The notes under the pieces: generated by a model
Seen by the model: the letters and a program-made list of their open reading frames with translations, nothing else
Databases searched by the model: none
What the model was told of the DNA's origin: nothing
Translations under genes and position numbers: made by a program
Origin: Actinomadura rifamycini DSM 43936
GTDB taxonomy: Bacteria; Actinomycetota; Actinomycetes; Streptosporangiales; Streptosporangiaceae
Reading direction: 5' to 3'
Assembly (NCBI RefSeq): GCF_000425065.1
Contig: NZ_KE384301.1
Coordinates: 409,145-473,144 of the forward strand
DNA: 64,000 nucleotides
Shown here: in pieces, positions 8,354-16,542 of the stretch
Numbering within the stretch: the first letter of the stretch is position 1
Layout: each line of letters opens with the position of its first letter

Positions 8354-9402
8354 AGCTCGCGCGTCCTTCCCCGCCGGACCATCACGATGAACAGCGGCGC
8401 CCCGACGAACGCCGTGACGATGCCCGTCTCCAGCTCGCCCTGCGCCACGACCCGTCCCGCGATGTCCGCCCACAGCAGCAGGACGGGCGCCAGCAGCAGC
8501 GAGAACGGCACGACCCACCGCAGGTCGGGGCCGACGAGGGCCCGCACGATGAACGGCACCGCCAGGCCGAGGAACGTGATCGGGCCCGCCGCGGCCGTCG
8601 CCGCCCCGCACAGCAGGACGATCGTGAGCGCGCCGAGCGCGCGCGTCCGTCCGGGCCGCGCGCCGAGCGCCCGCCCCGCGTCGTCGCCGAGCCCGACCGC
8701 GTTCAGCGGGCGGGCCAGCGCCAGCGCCAGGGCGACGCCGGCGACGACGAACGGCAGCACCCGCCAGAAGACGCCGAGGTCGCGTCCCGCGAGGTACCCG
8801 ACCTGCCAGAACCGGAAGCCGTTGAAGCTCTGCGGGCTGAGCAGCATGAGGCCCGCGGTGAGCGCGCTGAACACCGCGTTGACCGCGGCGCCCGCGAGGA
8901 CCAGCCGGGCGGGCGACGCGCCGCCGCGCCCGCGCGCCCCGATCGCGTACACCAGGGCCGCCGCGCCGGCCGCGCCCGCGAACGCCGCCCACACGTAGAC
9001 GAGGACCTCGTCGACGTCGAAGAAGCCGATGACGATGACGACCGCGAGGGCGGCGCCGCCGTTGACGCCGAGCAGGCCCGGCTCGGCGAGCGGGTTGCGG
9101 GTGAGCGCCTGCATCACGGCCCCGGCGAGCCCGAGCGAGATCCCCACCAGGATGCCGAGCACGGTGCGGGGCAGCCGCAGCTCGTGGACGATCAGCGAGT
9201 GCTGCGTCCCGTCCGGCGACAGCACCGACGGCAGCACCCGGCGGAACGGGACCGACTCGGCGCCGATCGCGAAGCTGGCGACGACCGTCAGCAGCAGCAC
9301 GGCGAGGAGGAGGAGCAGGCCGCCCCAGCGGCCCGCGCGGCGCGGCACGGCCGCCTTCGGCGGCGGCTCCGCGGCAGGGGGTTTCCGCACGGAGGACAGC
9401 AC
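8350..9402 (-). CDS. FecCD-family ferric-siderophore ABC permease 1
   Basis: A 350-residue permease of the same family, with LRLPRTVLGILVG, GAVMQALTRNPLAEPGLLGV and GPITFLGLAVPFIVR. It is the first gene of a two-permease unit. An iron box ends only 5 bp before the GTG start and no Shine-Dalgarno sequence fits between them. The transcript may therefore be leaderless, or the true start may lie a few codons further in. Confidence 0.93.
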   Translation of the reverse strand: MLSSVRKPPAAEPPPKAAVPRRAGRWGGLLLLLAVLLLTVVASFAIGAESVPFRRVLPSVLSPDGTQHSLIVHELRLPRTVLGILVGISLGLAGAVMQALTRNPLAEPGLLGVNGGAALAVVIVIGFFDVDEVLVYVWAAFAGAAGAAALVYAIGARGRGGASPARLVLAGAAVNAVFSALTAGLMLLSPQSFNGFRFWQVGYLAGRDLGVFWRVLPFVVAGVALALALARPLNAVGLGDDAGRALGARPGRTRALGALTIVLLCGAATAAAGPITFLGLAVPFIVRALVGPDLRWVVPFSLLLAPVLLLWADIAGRVVAQGELETGIVTAFVGAPLFIVMVRRGRTREL

Positions 9403-9406
9403 AGAA

Positions 9407-9425
9407 TGAGGTTAGCCTAACCTCA
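9407..9425. promoter_or_regulatory. Iron box upstream of the permease pair
   Basis: TGAGGTTAGCCTAACCTCA is a perfect palindrome apart from its central base and matches the IdeR/DmdR consensus core. It lies directly in front of the fecCD-type genes. Confidence 0.92.
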
Positions 9426-9440
9426 TCCCGCCTTGAAGGG

Positions 9441-9473
9441 CGGACGGGCGCGGCACCGCGCCGCGCCCGTCCG
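9441..9473. terminator. Hairpin terminator of the Liv/VanA operon
   Basis: A perfect 14-bp GC stem (9,441-9,454 with 9,460-9,473) and 5-nt loop lie about 20 bp beyond the last stop codon of the minus-strand operon. Confidence 0.65.
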
Positions 9474-9495
9474 CCCCCCTCCGGAGGCGGGCGGG

Positions 9496-9672
9496 TCAGC
9501 CGGTCGCCGCGCCGTGGTCCGGATGGGCGAGCAGCCAGGTCCAGACCTCCACCGGGTCGTCGGCGCGGTGCTCGGCGCCGCAGTGGCAGACGCCGGTCAG
9601 CCGGTCCGAGCCCGGGGACCACTCGACCCGCAGCAGACCGCCCGCCGCACCGCCCGCGGTCTCCGGCGTCAC
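9496..9672 (-). CDS. Small CHCG protein coupled to the Rieske oxygenase
   Basis: A 58-residue protein starting at a GTG that overlaps the oxygenase stop in GTGA (9,669-9,672). The core is RVEWSPGSDRLTGVCHCGAEH followed after a short gap by EVWTWLLAHPDH. The Cys-His-Cys cluster and later His residues suggest a small metal-binding or zinc-ribbon-like fold, but no family is recognised. Its tight coupling to the oxygenase argues that it is real and acts with it, perhaps as an accessory protein. It is too small to be the missing reductase. Confidence 0.6.
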   Translation of the reverse strand: MTPETAGGAAGGLLRVEWSPGSDRLTGVCHCGAEHRADDPVEVWTWLLAHPDHGAATG

Positions 9673-10688
9673 TGCGCCGTCAGCTTCCGCAGCATGCGGC
9701 GCGCGGCGAGGCCGCCGGTGTCGATGTTGATCGACAGCTCCTGGTAGCCGTCCGGCTCGCTCGCGATGACCTTCTCGAGCTTGTTGAGCGCCACGACGTC
9801 CTGCAGGACGACCGTCCGGTTGCTGTCGCGCAGGAACGTCGACACCTTCTCGTCGTCGAGGGCGAAGTCGCGGGCGACCCACCAGAAGTCGTGCGTGGTC
9901 GTCTCGGTCTCCGGGACGATCGCGTAGCCGACCTCGACGTGGAAGGCGTCCGAGTCGTCGCCGTCCGGGCCGGGCTCCACGCCGGTCGGCGCGATCCGGC
10001 TGTGCAGGAGGTAGAAGCCCGGCGGGTGGAACTCGATGTCCTGCCAGCGGTCGATGCGGCCCTGGATGCCGGTCGACTCGGAGTAGAACGGCGGGCACTC
10101 GACGTCCTTCATCCGGCGGCTGACGTAGACGATGCCCGCCTCCTCGTCGGTCTCCGTCGTGATCGGCGTCTGCGCGACCTCCGGCGTGCCGATGTACCCG
10201 GCGTGCAGGTACGTCTCGTGGGACAGGTCGAGGAGGTTGTCGACGAGCAGCTCGTAGCGGGCGGCGAGCGGCTCCATGCCGCGGACGGTGGTGTAGTCCG
10301 CCGACTCCAGCCACGGCGCCCGCGGGATCGCGGCCGCGTCGCCCTCGCCGTCGCCGATCCACACCCAGATCAGCGAGTCCTGCTCGACGACCTGGTAGGC
10401 GGGGACGCGCGCGGTGCGCGGGATCCGGGTCTGGCCGGGCACGGCCACGCACGTCCCGTCGGGGTCGTAGGTGAAACCGTGGTAGCCGCAGACGATGCGG
10501 TCGCCGTCCCGGTTGCTCTCCGACAGCGGGAAGCGGCGGTGCACGCACCGGTCGGCGAGCGCGACGGCCTTGCCCTCGCGCGTCCGGTACATGACGAGCG
10601 ACTCGCCGCAGATCGTCCGGGCGAACAGGCCGTCGCCGACCTCCTCCCCGTAGGCGGCGACGTACCACTGGTTGCGGGCGAAGACCAT
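9669..10688 (-). CDS. VanA-like Rieske non-heme iron oxygenase
   Basis: A 339-residue oxygenase alpha subunit of the vanillate O-demethylase type. The Rieske 2Fe-2S ligands are Cys48-x-His50 and Cys67-x2-His70. The mononuclear iron site is in DNLLDLSHETYLHAG, with the bridging Asp and two His. The ATG follows GAGGAG at a good distance. Such enzymes hydroxylate or O-demethylate aromatic acids using electrons from a reductase such as VanB, which is absent here. Genomic context (importer, CoA ligase, IclR, PaaX) fits catabolism of an aromatic acid; the substrate itself cannot be read from sequence. Confidence 0.88.
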   Translation of the reverse strand: MVFARNQWYVAAYGEEVGDGLFARTICGESLVMYRTREGKAVALADRCVHRRFPLSESNRDGDRIVCGYHGFTYDPDGTCVAVPGQTRIPRTARVPAYQVVEQDSLIWVWIGDGEGDAAAIPRAPWLESADYTTVRGMEPLAARYELLVDNLLDLSHETYLHAGYIGTPEVAQTPITTETDEEAGIVYVSRRMKDVECPPFYSESTGIQGRIDRWQDIEFHPPGFYLLHSRIAPTGVEPGPDGDDSDAFHVEVGYAIVPETETTTHDFWWVARDFALDDEKVSTFLRDSNRTVVLQDVVALNKLEKVIASEPDGYQELSINIDTGGLAARRMLRKLTAQ

Positions 10689-10786
10689 CGGAGGCTCCTC
10701 GGCGGGGTGGGCTGGCAGAGTGTGACGAGCCTCTCGTCGCCGCCCCCGCCGCGCCAAGGCCGCTTCCGTTCGACGGAAGAACCCGC

Positions 10787-11587
10787 TCAGGCCCCGTGCA
10801 GGGCCGTCTCCGGCGGACGGACGGCGCGGGGCGCGCCGAGCGCGCGGGAGATCCCGCGGGCGCTCGCCCGGACGACCGGGGTCAGCGACCGCGCGTCCCA
10901 GCCGGTGTTCGGGACGACGATCGCGACGGCCGCCACGACCGTGTCGTCCGGTCCGAAGACGGGCGCCCCGACGGAGAGCGCGAACGACTCGACCTGCCCG
11001 TCGCTGACCGCGACGCCGGTGCGGCGGACCTCGGCGAGGGCGCGGCGCAGCTGCGGGCCGGACGAGATCGTCCGGTCGGTGAAGCGGCGCAGCGGCGCGG
11101 CGATGGCGCGTTCCTGCACGGCCCGGTCGGAGTGCGCGAGCATGGCGAGGCCGACGCCGGTGGCGTGCGCGGGCCAGCGCCCGCCGACCCGGGAGAAGAC
11201 GTGCACGGCGTCGCGGGCGGAGATCCGCTCGATGTAGACGACCTCGAGCCCGTCGAGGACGGCGAGGTGCACGTTCTCGTGGGTGGCCTCGTAGAGGTCC
11301 TCGAGGAACGGCATGGCGGCCTGGCGCAGCGCCGGTCCGCGCGGGGCGAGCGCGGCGACCTCGAACAGCCGCAGCCCGATCCGGTACAGCCCGTCGGTGT
11401 CGCGTTCCAGGGCGCCCCAGCAGGTCAGCTCGCCGGCCAGGCGGTGGGCGGTGGACAGGGGCAGTCCGGCGCGCCGCGCGATCTGGGTGATGGACAGCGC
11501 GGGCCGCTCCGCCGAGAAGGCGCCCAGGATGTCCAGTACCCGCCGCGTGACGGGGGGCCGTCCCCCTCCGCTCGCCCGTTCGGTCAT
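10787..11587 (-). CDS. IclR-family transcriptional regulator
   Basis: A 266-residue regulator. The N-terminal winged helix (TRRVLDILGAF, SITQIARRAGLPLSTAHRLAGEL) is followed by the IclR effector domain (about 85-250, with NVHLAVLDGLEVVYIERI). The ATG start overlaps the CoA-ligase stop in ATGA (11,584-11,587), so it is made from the operon it presumably controls. IclR proteins often sense aromatic intermediates. Distance to the oxygenase start downstream is 98 bp, leaving room for an internal promoter. Confidence 0.93.
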   Translation of the reverse strand: MTERASGGGRPPVTRRVLDILGAFSAERPALSITQIARRAGLPLSTAHRLAGELTCWGALERDTDGLYRIGLRLFEVAALAPRGPALRQAAMPFLEDLYEATHENVHLAVLDGLEVVYIERISARDAVHVFSRVGGRWPAHATGVGLAMLAHSDRAVQERAIAAPLRRFTDRTISSGPQLRRALAEVRRTGVAVSDGQVESFALSVGAPVFGPDDTVVAAVAIVVPNTGWDARSLTPVVRASARGISRALGAPRAVRPPETALHGA

Positions 11588-13113
11588 GGTTCGCCGTACT
11601 CCTCCCGCAGTCGTCCCTTGAGGATCTTGCCGGAGGCGTTGCGGGGCAACTCGGCGGCCGCCACCGCCGACTTGGGGACCTTGTAGCGGGCGAGCCGGCC
11701 GTCGAGCCGGGCCAGCACCGCGTCCCCGGTCAGACCGGAGCCGGGGCGCGGGACGAACACGGCGCGGCCGACCTCGCCCCACGTCTCGTCCGGGACGCCG
11801 ATGACGGCGCACTCCAGGACGTCCGGGTCGGCGAGGATCGCGTGCTCGACCTCGGCCGGGTACACGTTCTCCCCGCCCGAGATGATGACGTCCTTGATGC
11901 GGTCGACGATGTAGGCGTAGCCGTCCTCGTCGAGCCGGGCGGCGTCGCCGCTGCGGAACCAGCCGTCGGTGAAGGCCGCGGCGGTCGCGTCGGGGCGCCC
12001 CCAGTACCCGCGCATCACGTGCGGGCCGCGCACGACGATCTCACCGGTCTCCCCCGGCGGGACGTCCGTCATGTCGGGGGCGACGACGCGGACGTCGCTG
12101 AAGAAGTGCGGCACGCCCGCCGACCCGGCCTTGGCCTCCGCGTGCGCGGCGTCGAGGAACAGCGCGCCCGGCGCGGCCTCGGTCATCCCGTATCCCTGCA
12201 GGAACGTCAGGCCCCTCTTCTGGTAGGTCTCGATGAGCGACGGCGGCACGGGGGCGCCGCCGCAGGTCAGGATACGGAGGGACGACAGGTCGGCGGCGTC
12301 CCAGCCGGGTTCGCGGGCGACGCGCTGGAACATGGTCGGCACCCCGAACACGAACGTGACGCGGTGCTCGGCGATGAGGTCGAGGGTGGCGGCGGGGTCG
12401 AACGCCGGGACGAGGACGCACGCGCCGCCCTTGAGCAGCACGGGCAGCGCGAGCATGTTGAGCCCGGCGGTGTGGAACAGCGGCGCGGACACGAGCGCCA
12501 CCTCGCCCGCCGTCAGGTCGTGGTCGATGAGGACGTTGACCGCGTTCCAGGTGATGTTGCCGTGGGTGAGGGTCGCGCCCTTCGCGGCACCGGTCGTCCC
12601 GGACGTGTACATGATCATGCACGGGTCGTCGAGGGACACCGGGACGTCGATCGGCGCGGCGCCCGCCTCCCCCGCCGCCGCCCGCACCTCCGCGTACCCG
12701 TGCGCCCACGGGCCCGGCCCGTCCAGCGCGACGTGCTCGCGGACGGGGACGCGGGCGCGGACCCCGTCCACCAGCCCGGCGTGCGACGGGGCGTGCACGA
12801 GCACCGACACCCCGGCGTCGGCGAGCTGGTGCGCGATCTCGGGGCCGGCGAGCCGGGTGTTCAGCGGGACGAACACCGCGCCGAGCGTCCCGGCGGCGAA
12901 CAGCGTCTCGAGGAAGGCGGGATGGTTCGGCCCCAGGTAGCCGACGCGGTCGCCGTGCCGGACGCCGAGGGCGCGCAGCCCGTGCGCAAGGCCGGACACG
13001 CGGCGCAGCAGCCCGGCGTAGGTGAGCGTCCGGCCGCCGTGGACGAGCGCGGCGGCGTCCGGAGTCTTGCGGGCGCGGCGGGCGGGCCACGACCCGAGTC
13101 CTTCGTTGCGCAT
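11584..13113 (-). CDS. Acyl-CoA synthetase (AMP-forming)
   Basis: A 509-residue ANL-superfamily ligase that activates a carboxylic acid as its CoA thioester. Motifs: MYTSGTTGAAKGA, GYGMTEAAP, GWFRSGD, the hinge DRIKDVIISGGENVYP and the catalytic Lys496 in ASGKILKGRL. It resembles FadD13/FcsA-type ligases. Position directly after the importer genes (33-bp gap) suggests it traps the imported acid. The acid could be a cinnamate, benzoate or fatty acid; sequence alone does not decide. Confidence 0.88.
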   Translation of the reverse strand: MRNEGLGSWPARRARKTPDAAALVHGGRTLTYAGLLRRVSGLAHGLRALGVRHGDRVGYLGPNHPAFLETLFAAGTLGAVFVPLNTRLAGPEIAHQLADAGVSVLVHAPSHAGLVDGVRARVPVREHVALDGPGPWAHGYAEVRAAAGEAGAAPIDVPVSLDDPCMIMYTSGTTGAAKGATLTHGNITWNAVNVLIDHDLTAGEVALVSAPLFHTAGLNMLALPVLLKGGACVLVPAFDPAATLDLIAEHRVTFVFGVPTMFQRVAREPGWDAADLSSLRILTCGGAPVPPSLIETYQKRGLTFLQGYGMTEAAPGALFLDAAHAEAKAGSAGVPHFFSDVRVVAPDMTDVPPGETGEIVVRGPHVMRGYWGRPDATAAAFTDGWFRSGDAARLDEDGYAYIVDRIKDVIISGGENVYPAEVEHAILADPDVLECAVIGVPDETWGEVGRAVFVPRPGSGLTGDAVLARLDGRLARYKVPKSAVAAAELPRNASGKILKGRLREEYGEP

Positions 13114-13146
13114 GGCGGAGGCACCTCTCCAGGCGGTTCCGGACGG

Positions 13147-14202
13147 TCAGGTGACGGGCGCGGGTTGCGGTTCGGCCTCCGCCTCGGCGCCGCGCCGGCC
13201 CGGGGCGCGGCGCCGCCACCGGTCGGTGGCCGTGGGGACGAGGCCCTTCGGCACGAACAGCACCACGAGGACGAGCAGCAGCCCGTAGACGGCGTAGGAC
13301 AGGACGGCCGGCGCCGACGCGGGCATCCCCTCCCGCGTGCCGACGTCGTTGAGCACCTGCAGCAGCAGCGTGACGGCGGCGGCGCCGGCGAGCGCGCCCC
13401 GGATCGTCCCGGCGCCGCCGACGACGGCCATCACGACGTACTCGAACGAGAGCAGGACGGGGAACGAGCCGGGTGCGACGTACCCGATGTAGTAGGCGTA
13501 GACGCCGCCGGCGAGGCCCGCGAACGCCGCCGACAGGGCGAACACCGCCTGCTTGTAGAGCGCGACCGGCACCCCGGCGGACGCGGCGGCGACCTCGCTG
13601 GTGGCGAGCGCGCGCAGGCCGCGGCCCGGCCGGGACCGGACGATGTTGCGGGCGACGAGCACGGTGCCGCCGAGCGCGGCGAGCGCGAGGTAGGCGTAGG
13701 CGGCGTCGTCGGCGAACTCGTACCCGGCGACCGTGAGGCGCGGGACCCCCTGCAGCCCGATGTCGCCGCCCGCCCACTCCTGCCGCCCCACGACGCTGAG
13801 CAGGATCAGCTGCACGGCGAGGGTGGCGAACGCGAGCTGGTGGCCGCGCAGCCGCAGCAGCGGGACGCCGACGAGCGCGGCGGCCGCCCCGGCGGCGGCG
13901 GGCGCGAGCAGCAGGCCCGCCCAGGTGGGCACGCCGTGGATCGCGGTGAGCGCGGCGGTGTAGGCGCCGATCATGGTGAACGCGGCCTGGCCGAGCGACA
14001 CCTGCCCCGCGAAGCCCATCAGCATGGACAGCCCGGTCACGACGATCGCCGAGATCAGCAGCAGCACGTACACCGACACCTGCGGGCCCGGCAGGACGAC
14101 CGGCAGCGCGAGCGCGACGGCGGCGACGGCCGACGCGGCGGCCGCCCCCCGAGACCGGGGCAGCGGCCCGCGGCGAGCGGGCGGGCGGGCGGACTCGCTC
14201 AT
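13147..14202 (-). CDS. livM: Branched-chain-type ABC permease LivM
   Basis: A 351-residue membrane protein of the LivM family, with the hallmark GLSMLMGFAGQVSLGQAAF and GGAGTIRGALAGA. About nine hydrophobic segments are visible. It pairs with LivH in a type I importer. The ATG overlaps the livH stop (ATGA, 14,199-14,202). The C-terminus carries an Arg/Glu-rich cytoplasmic tail. Confidence 0.92.
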   Translation of the reverse strand: MSESARPPARRGPLPRSRGAAAASAVAAVALALPVVLPGPQVSVYVLLLISAIVVTGLSMLMGFAGQVSLGQAAFTMIGAYTAALTAIHGVPTWAGLLLAPAAAGAAAALVGVPLLRLRGHQLAFATLAVQLILLSVVGRQEWAGGDIGLQGVPRLTVAGYEFADDAAYAYLALAALGGTVLVARNIVRSRPGRGLRALATSEVAAASAGVPVALYKQAVFALSAAFAGLAGGVYAYYIGYVAPGSFPVLLSFEYVVMAVVGGAGTIRGALAGAAAVTLLLQVLNDVGTREGMPASAPAVLSYAVYGLLLVLVVLFVPKGLVPTATDRWRRRAPGRRGAEAEAEPQPAPVT

Positions 14203-15062
14203 CGGGCGGCCTCCTCCTGGAGCGCGGTCCGCCGCGACGCGCGCACCGTCATGATCGTCAGCATCAGCACCAGCGCCACGACGGTCTGGTACGACGCGGC
14301 GCCGTACCCCGCCACCAGCGACTCGGCGACGCCGAGGGCGAGCGCCCCGGCGAGCGCGACGCCCGGCCGGTCCAGCCCGCCGAGGATCGCCGCCGCGAAC
14401 CCGTTGGTGATGAGCAGGACGTCGCTGTCGTAGGACATCGGCTGCAGCGGCGCGAGCAGGACGCCGCCGAGCCCGCCGAGCATGCCGCCGAGCGCGAACG
14501 CGAGCAGCCCCATGCGGACGGTGTCGATGCCGACGGCCCGCGCGGCGTACGGGTTCGACGCGCACGCGGTGAGCGCCTTGCCCGTGTACGTGCGTCCGAA
14601 GAACAGCCCGAGCAGCGCGAACACCGCGGCCGCGACGCCGATGACGAGGAACGACTGCTTCTGCACGTGGGCGCCGAACAGGACGGCGGAGCCGCCGAGG
14701 CCCGGGTGGGAGCGCGGGGTGTCGCCCCAGATCATGATCTCGACGGCGTACGCCAGGAAGCCGAGGCCGAGCGTGACGATGAGGGCCGACTGCGGGGACG
14801 TCCCGCGCTTGCCGGTCGCGGCGAGCCCGACGGCGAGGCCCACCGCCCCCGCGACGAGCACGGCCGCGGCCTCGGCGGCGCCGTGCGGCAGGCCGGACGA
14901 CAGCAGCGACCCGGCCGCCATCCCGCCGACGACGGCGAACATGCCCTGCGCGAAGTTCACCACGCGCGTCACCCGGTGGATCGCCACCAGGCCGCTCGCC
15001 AGCAGCGCGAACCCGCAGCCGACCGCGATCCCGGAGACGAGGTACTGCAGGAACGCGCTCAC
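14199..15062 (-). CDS. livH: Branched-chain-type ABC permease LivH
   Basis: A 287-residue LivH-family permease with SGIAVGCGFALLASGLVAIHRVTRVVNFAQGMFA near the N-terminus, split here only for description, and GGLDRPGVALAGALALG. The GTG start overlaps livF in GTGA (15,059-15,062). It forms the translocation pore with LivM. Confidence 0.92.
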   Translation of the reverse strand: MSAFLQYLVSGIAVGCGFALLASGLVAIHRVTRVVNFAQGMFAVVGGMAAGSLLSSGLPHGAAEAAAVLVAGAVGLAVGLAATGKRGTSPQSALIVTLGLGFLAYAVEIMIWGDTPRSHPGLGGSAVLFGAHVQKQSFLVIGVAAAVFALLGLFFGRTYTGKALTACASNPYAARAVGIDTVRMGLLAFALGGMLGGLGGVLLAPLQPMSYDSDVLLITNGFAAAILGGLDRPGVALAGALALGVAESLVAGYGAASYQTVVALVLMLTIMTVRASRRTALQEEAAR

Positions 15063-15763
15063 GCCTTCTCCTCCCCCGCCGGGGACACCGCGCCGCCCAG
15101 GTAGGCGTCGGCGACCGCGCTGCCCGCCGCCAGTTCCGCCGCCGCGCCCTCGGCGCGGATCCGGCCCGCCTCCAGCACGTAGCCGCGCGTACAGAGGTCG
15201 AGGGCGAGCCGGGCGTTCTGCTCGATGAGCAGGAGCGCGAGGCCGCGCCCGGTGTTCAGCGCCCGCAGGTGCTCGGCGAGGTCCGCGGTGACGAGCGGGG
15301 CGAGCCCGAGCGACAGCTCGTCCACCACGAGCACGTCCGGGTCGGCCATGAGCGCCCGCCCGAACGCCACCATCTGCTGCTCCCCGCCGGACAGCGAGCC
15401 CGCGCGGCGGTCCCGCAGCGCGGCCAGCCGCGGCAGCACCTCGTAGACGCGGGCGGTGTCGCGGGCGCCGCGCTCGCGGCGGCGGCGCCAGGCGCCCAGG
15501 GCGAGGTTGTCCTCGACGGTCAGGCCGTCGAACATCTGCCGCCCTTCCGGGACCAGCGCCGCCCGGCCCCGGACGCGGACCCGCCCGGCGGCGGGCCGCA
15601 GCACGCCCATGACGGCGTTGACGAGGGACGTCTTCCCGGCGCCGTTCGGGCCGATGAGCGCGACCGCCTCGGCGGCCCCGACGGTCAGCGCGACGCGGTC
15701 CAGGGCGGTGGCGGTCCCGTACCGGACGACCAGCCCGGACACCTCGACGACGGGGGCCGTCAC
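15059..15763 (-). CDS. livF: ABC ATPase LivF
   Basis: A 234-residue ATP-binding subunit. Walker A is GPNGAGKTS, the signature is LSGGEQQM, and Walker B is VLVVDELSLGLAP. The short LivF form fits its place beside livG. The GTG start overlaps livG by four bases. Confidence 0.93.
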   Translation of the reverse strand: MTAPVVEVSGLVVRYGTATALDRVALTVGAAEAVALIGPNGAGKTSLVNAVMGVLRPAAGRVRVRGRAALVPEGRQMFDGLTVEDNLALGAWRRRRERGARDTARVYEVLPRLAALRDRRAGSLSGGEQQMVAFGRALMADPDVLVVDELSLGLAPLVTADLAEHLRALNTGRGLALLLIEQNARLALDLCTRGYVLEAGRIRAEGAAAELAAGSAVADAYLGGAVSPAGEEKA

Positions 15764-16542
15764 GCGGCCTCGCCGCCCAGGTAGGCCGCGACGACGGCGG
15801 GGTCCCGGCGGATCCGCTCCGGGGTGCCCTCGGCGATGAGGCGGCCGAGGTCGAGGACGCCGACGCGGTCGGCGAGGCGGGCGACGAACGCGACGTCGTG
15901 CTCGACCAGCATCATCGTCAGGCCCTCCGCGCGCAGCCCCTCGATCAGCTGGGCGAGCGCCTCCCGCTCGGCGCCGCGCAGGCCCGACGCGGGCTCGTCC
16001 AGCAGCAGGAGCCGGGGACGGGCGCAGAGCGCGCGCGCCACCTGCAGGGAGCGCTGCTGGCCGAGCGGGAGGACGTCGGCGGAGCGGTCCGCCCAGTCGC
16101 GCAGCCCGACCCGGCCGAGCGCGGCGAGGGCGTCGGCCCGGATCGCGGCCTCCTCGCGGCGGTGCGCGGGCAGCCGCAGCGCCGCCGACAGCATCCCGTG
16201 CCGGGTGCGGGCGTGCGCGCCGACCATCACGTTCTCCAGCGCGGTCATGCCCCGGAAGAGCCGCGCGCCCTGGAACACGATGGCGATGCCGAGCCGGGCC
16301 CGCGCGTGCGGGGGGAGCCGGTCGATGCGGCGGGGACCGGACCCGGCGGGCGCGTACGCGATCGTCCCGTGGTCGGGGACGAGGTGGCCGCCGATCAGGT
16401 TGAACAGGGTCGACTTCCCGGCGCCGTTGGGGCCGATGACGGCGCGGGTCTCGCCCTCCGCGACCGTCATCGACACGTCCCGGACGGCGTACACGCCGCC
16501 GAACGCCCGCCCCGCGCCGTCGATCGTGAGCAGCGGCGTCAT
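15760..16542 (-). CDS. livG: ABC ATPase LivG
   Basis: A 260-residue ATP-binding subunit with Walker A GPNGAGKST and Walker B LLLLDEPASGL. The signature is degenerate (LPLGQQRSLQ), as is common in LivG proteins. The ATG overlaps the livK stop in ATGA (16,539-16,542). The C-terminal AEGTPERIRRDPAVVAAYLG motif is typical of LivG. Confidence 0.92.
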   Translation of the reverse strand: MTPLLTIDGAGRAFGGVYAVRDVSMTVAEGETRAVIGPNGAGKSTLFNLIGGHLVPDHGTIAYAPAGSGPRRIDRLPPHARARLGIAIVFQGARLFRGMTALENVMVGAHARTRHGMLSAALRLPAHRREEAAIRADALAALGRVGLRDWADRSADVLPLGQQRSLQVARALCARPRLLLLDEPASGLRGAEREALAQLIEGLRAEGLTMMLVEHDVAFVARLADRVGVLDLGRLIAEGTPERIRRDPAVVAAYLGGEAA

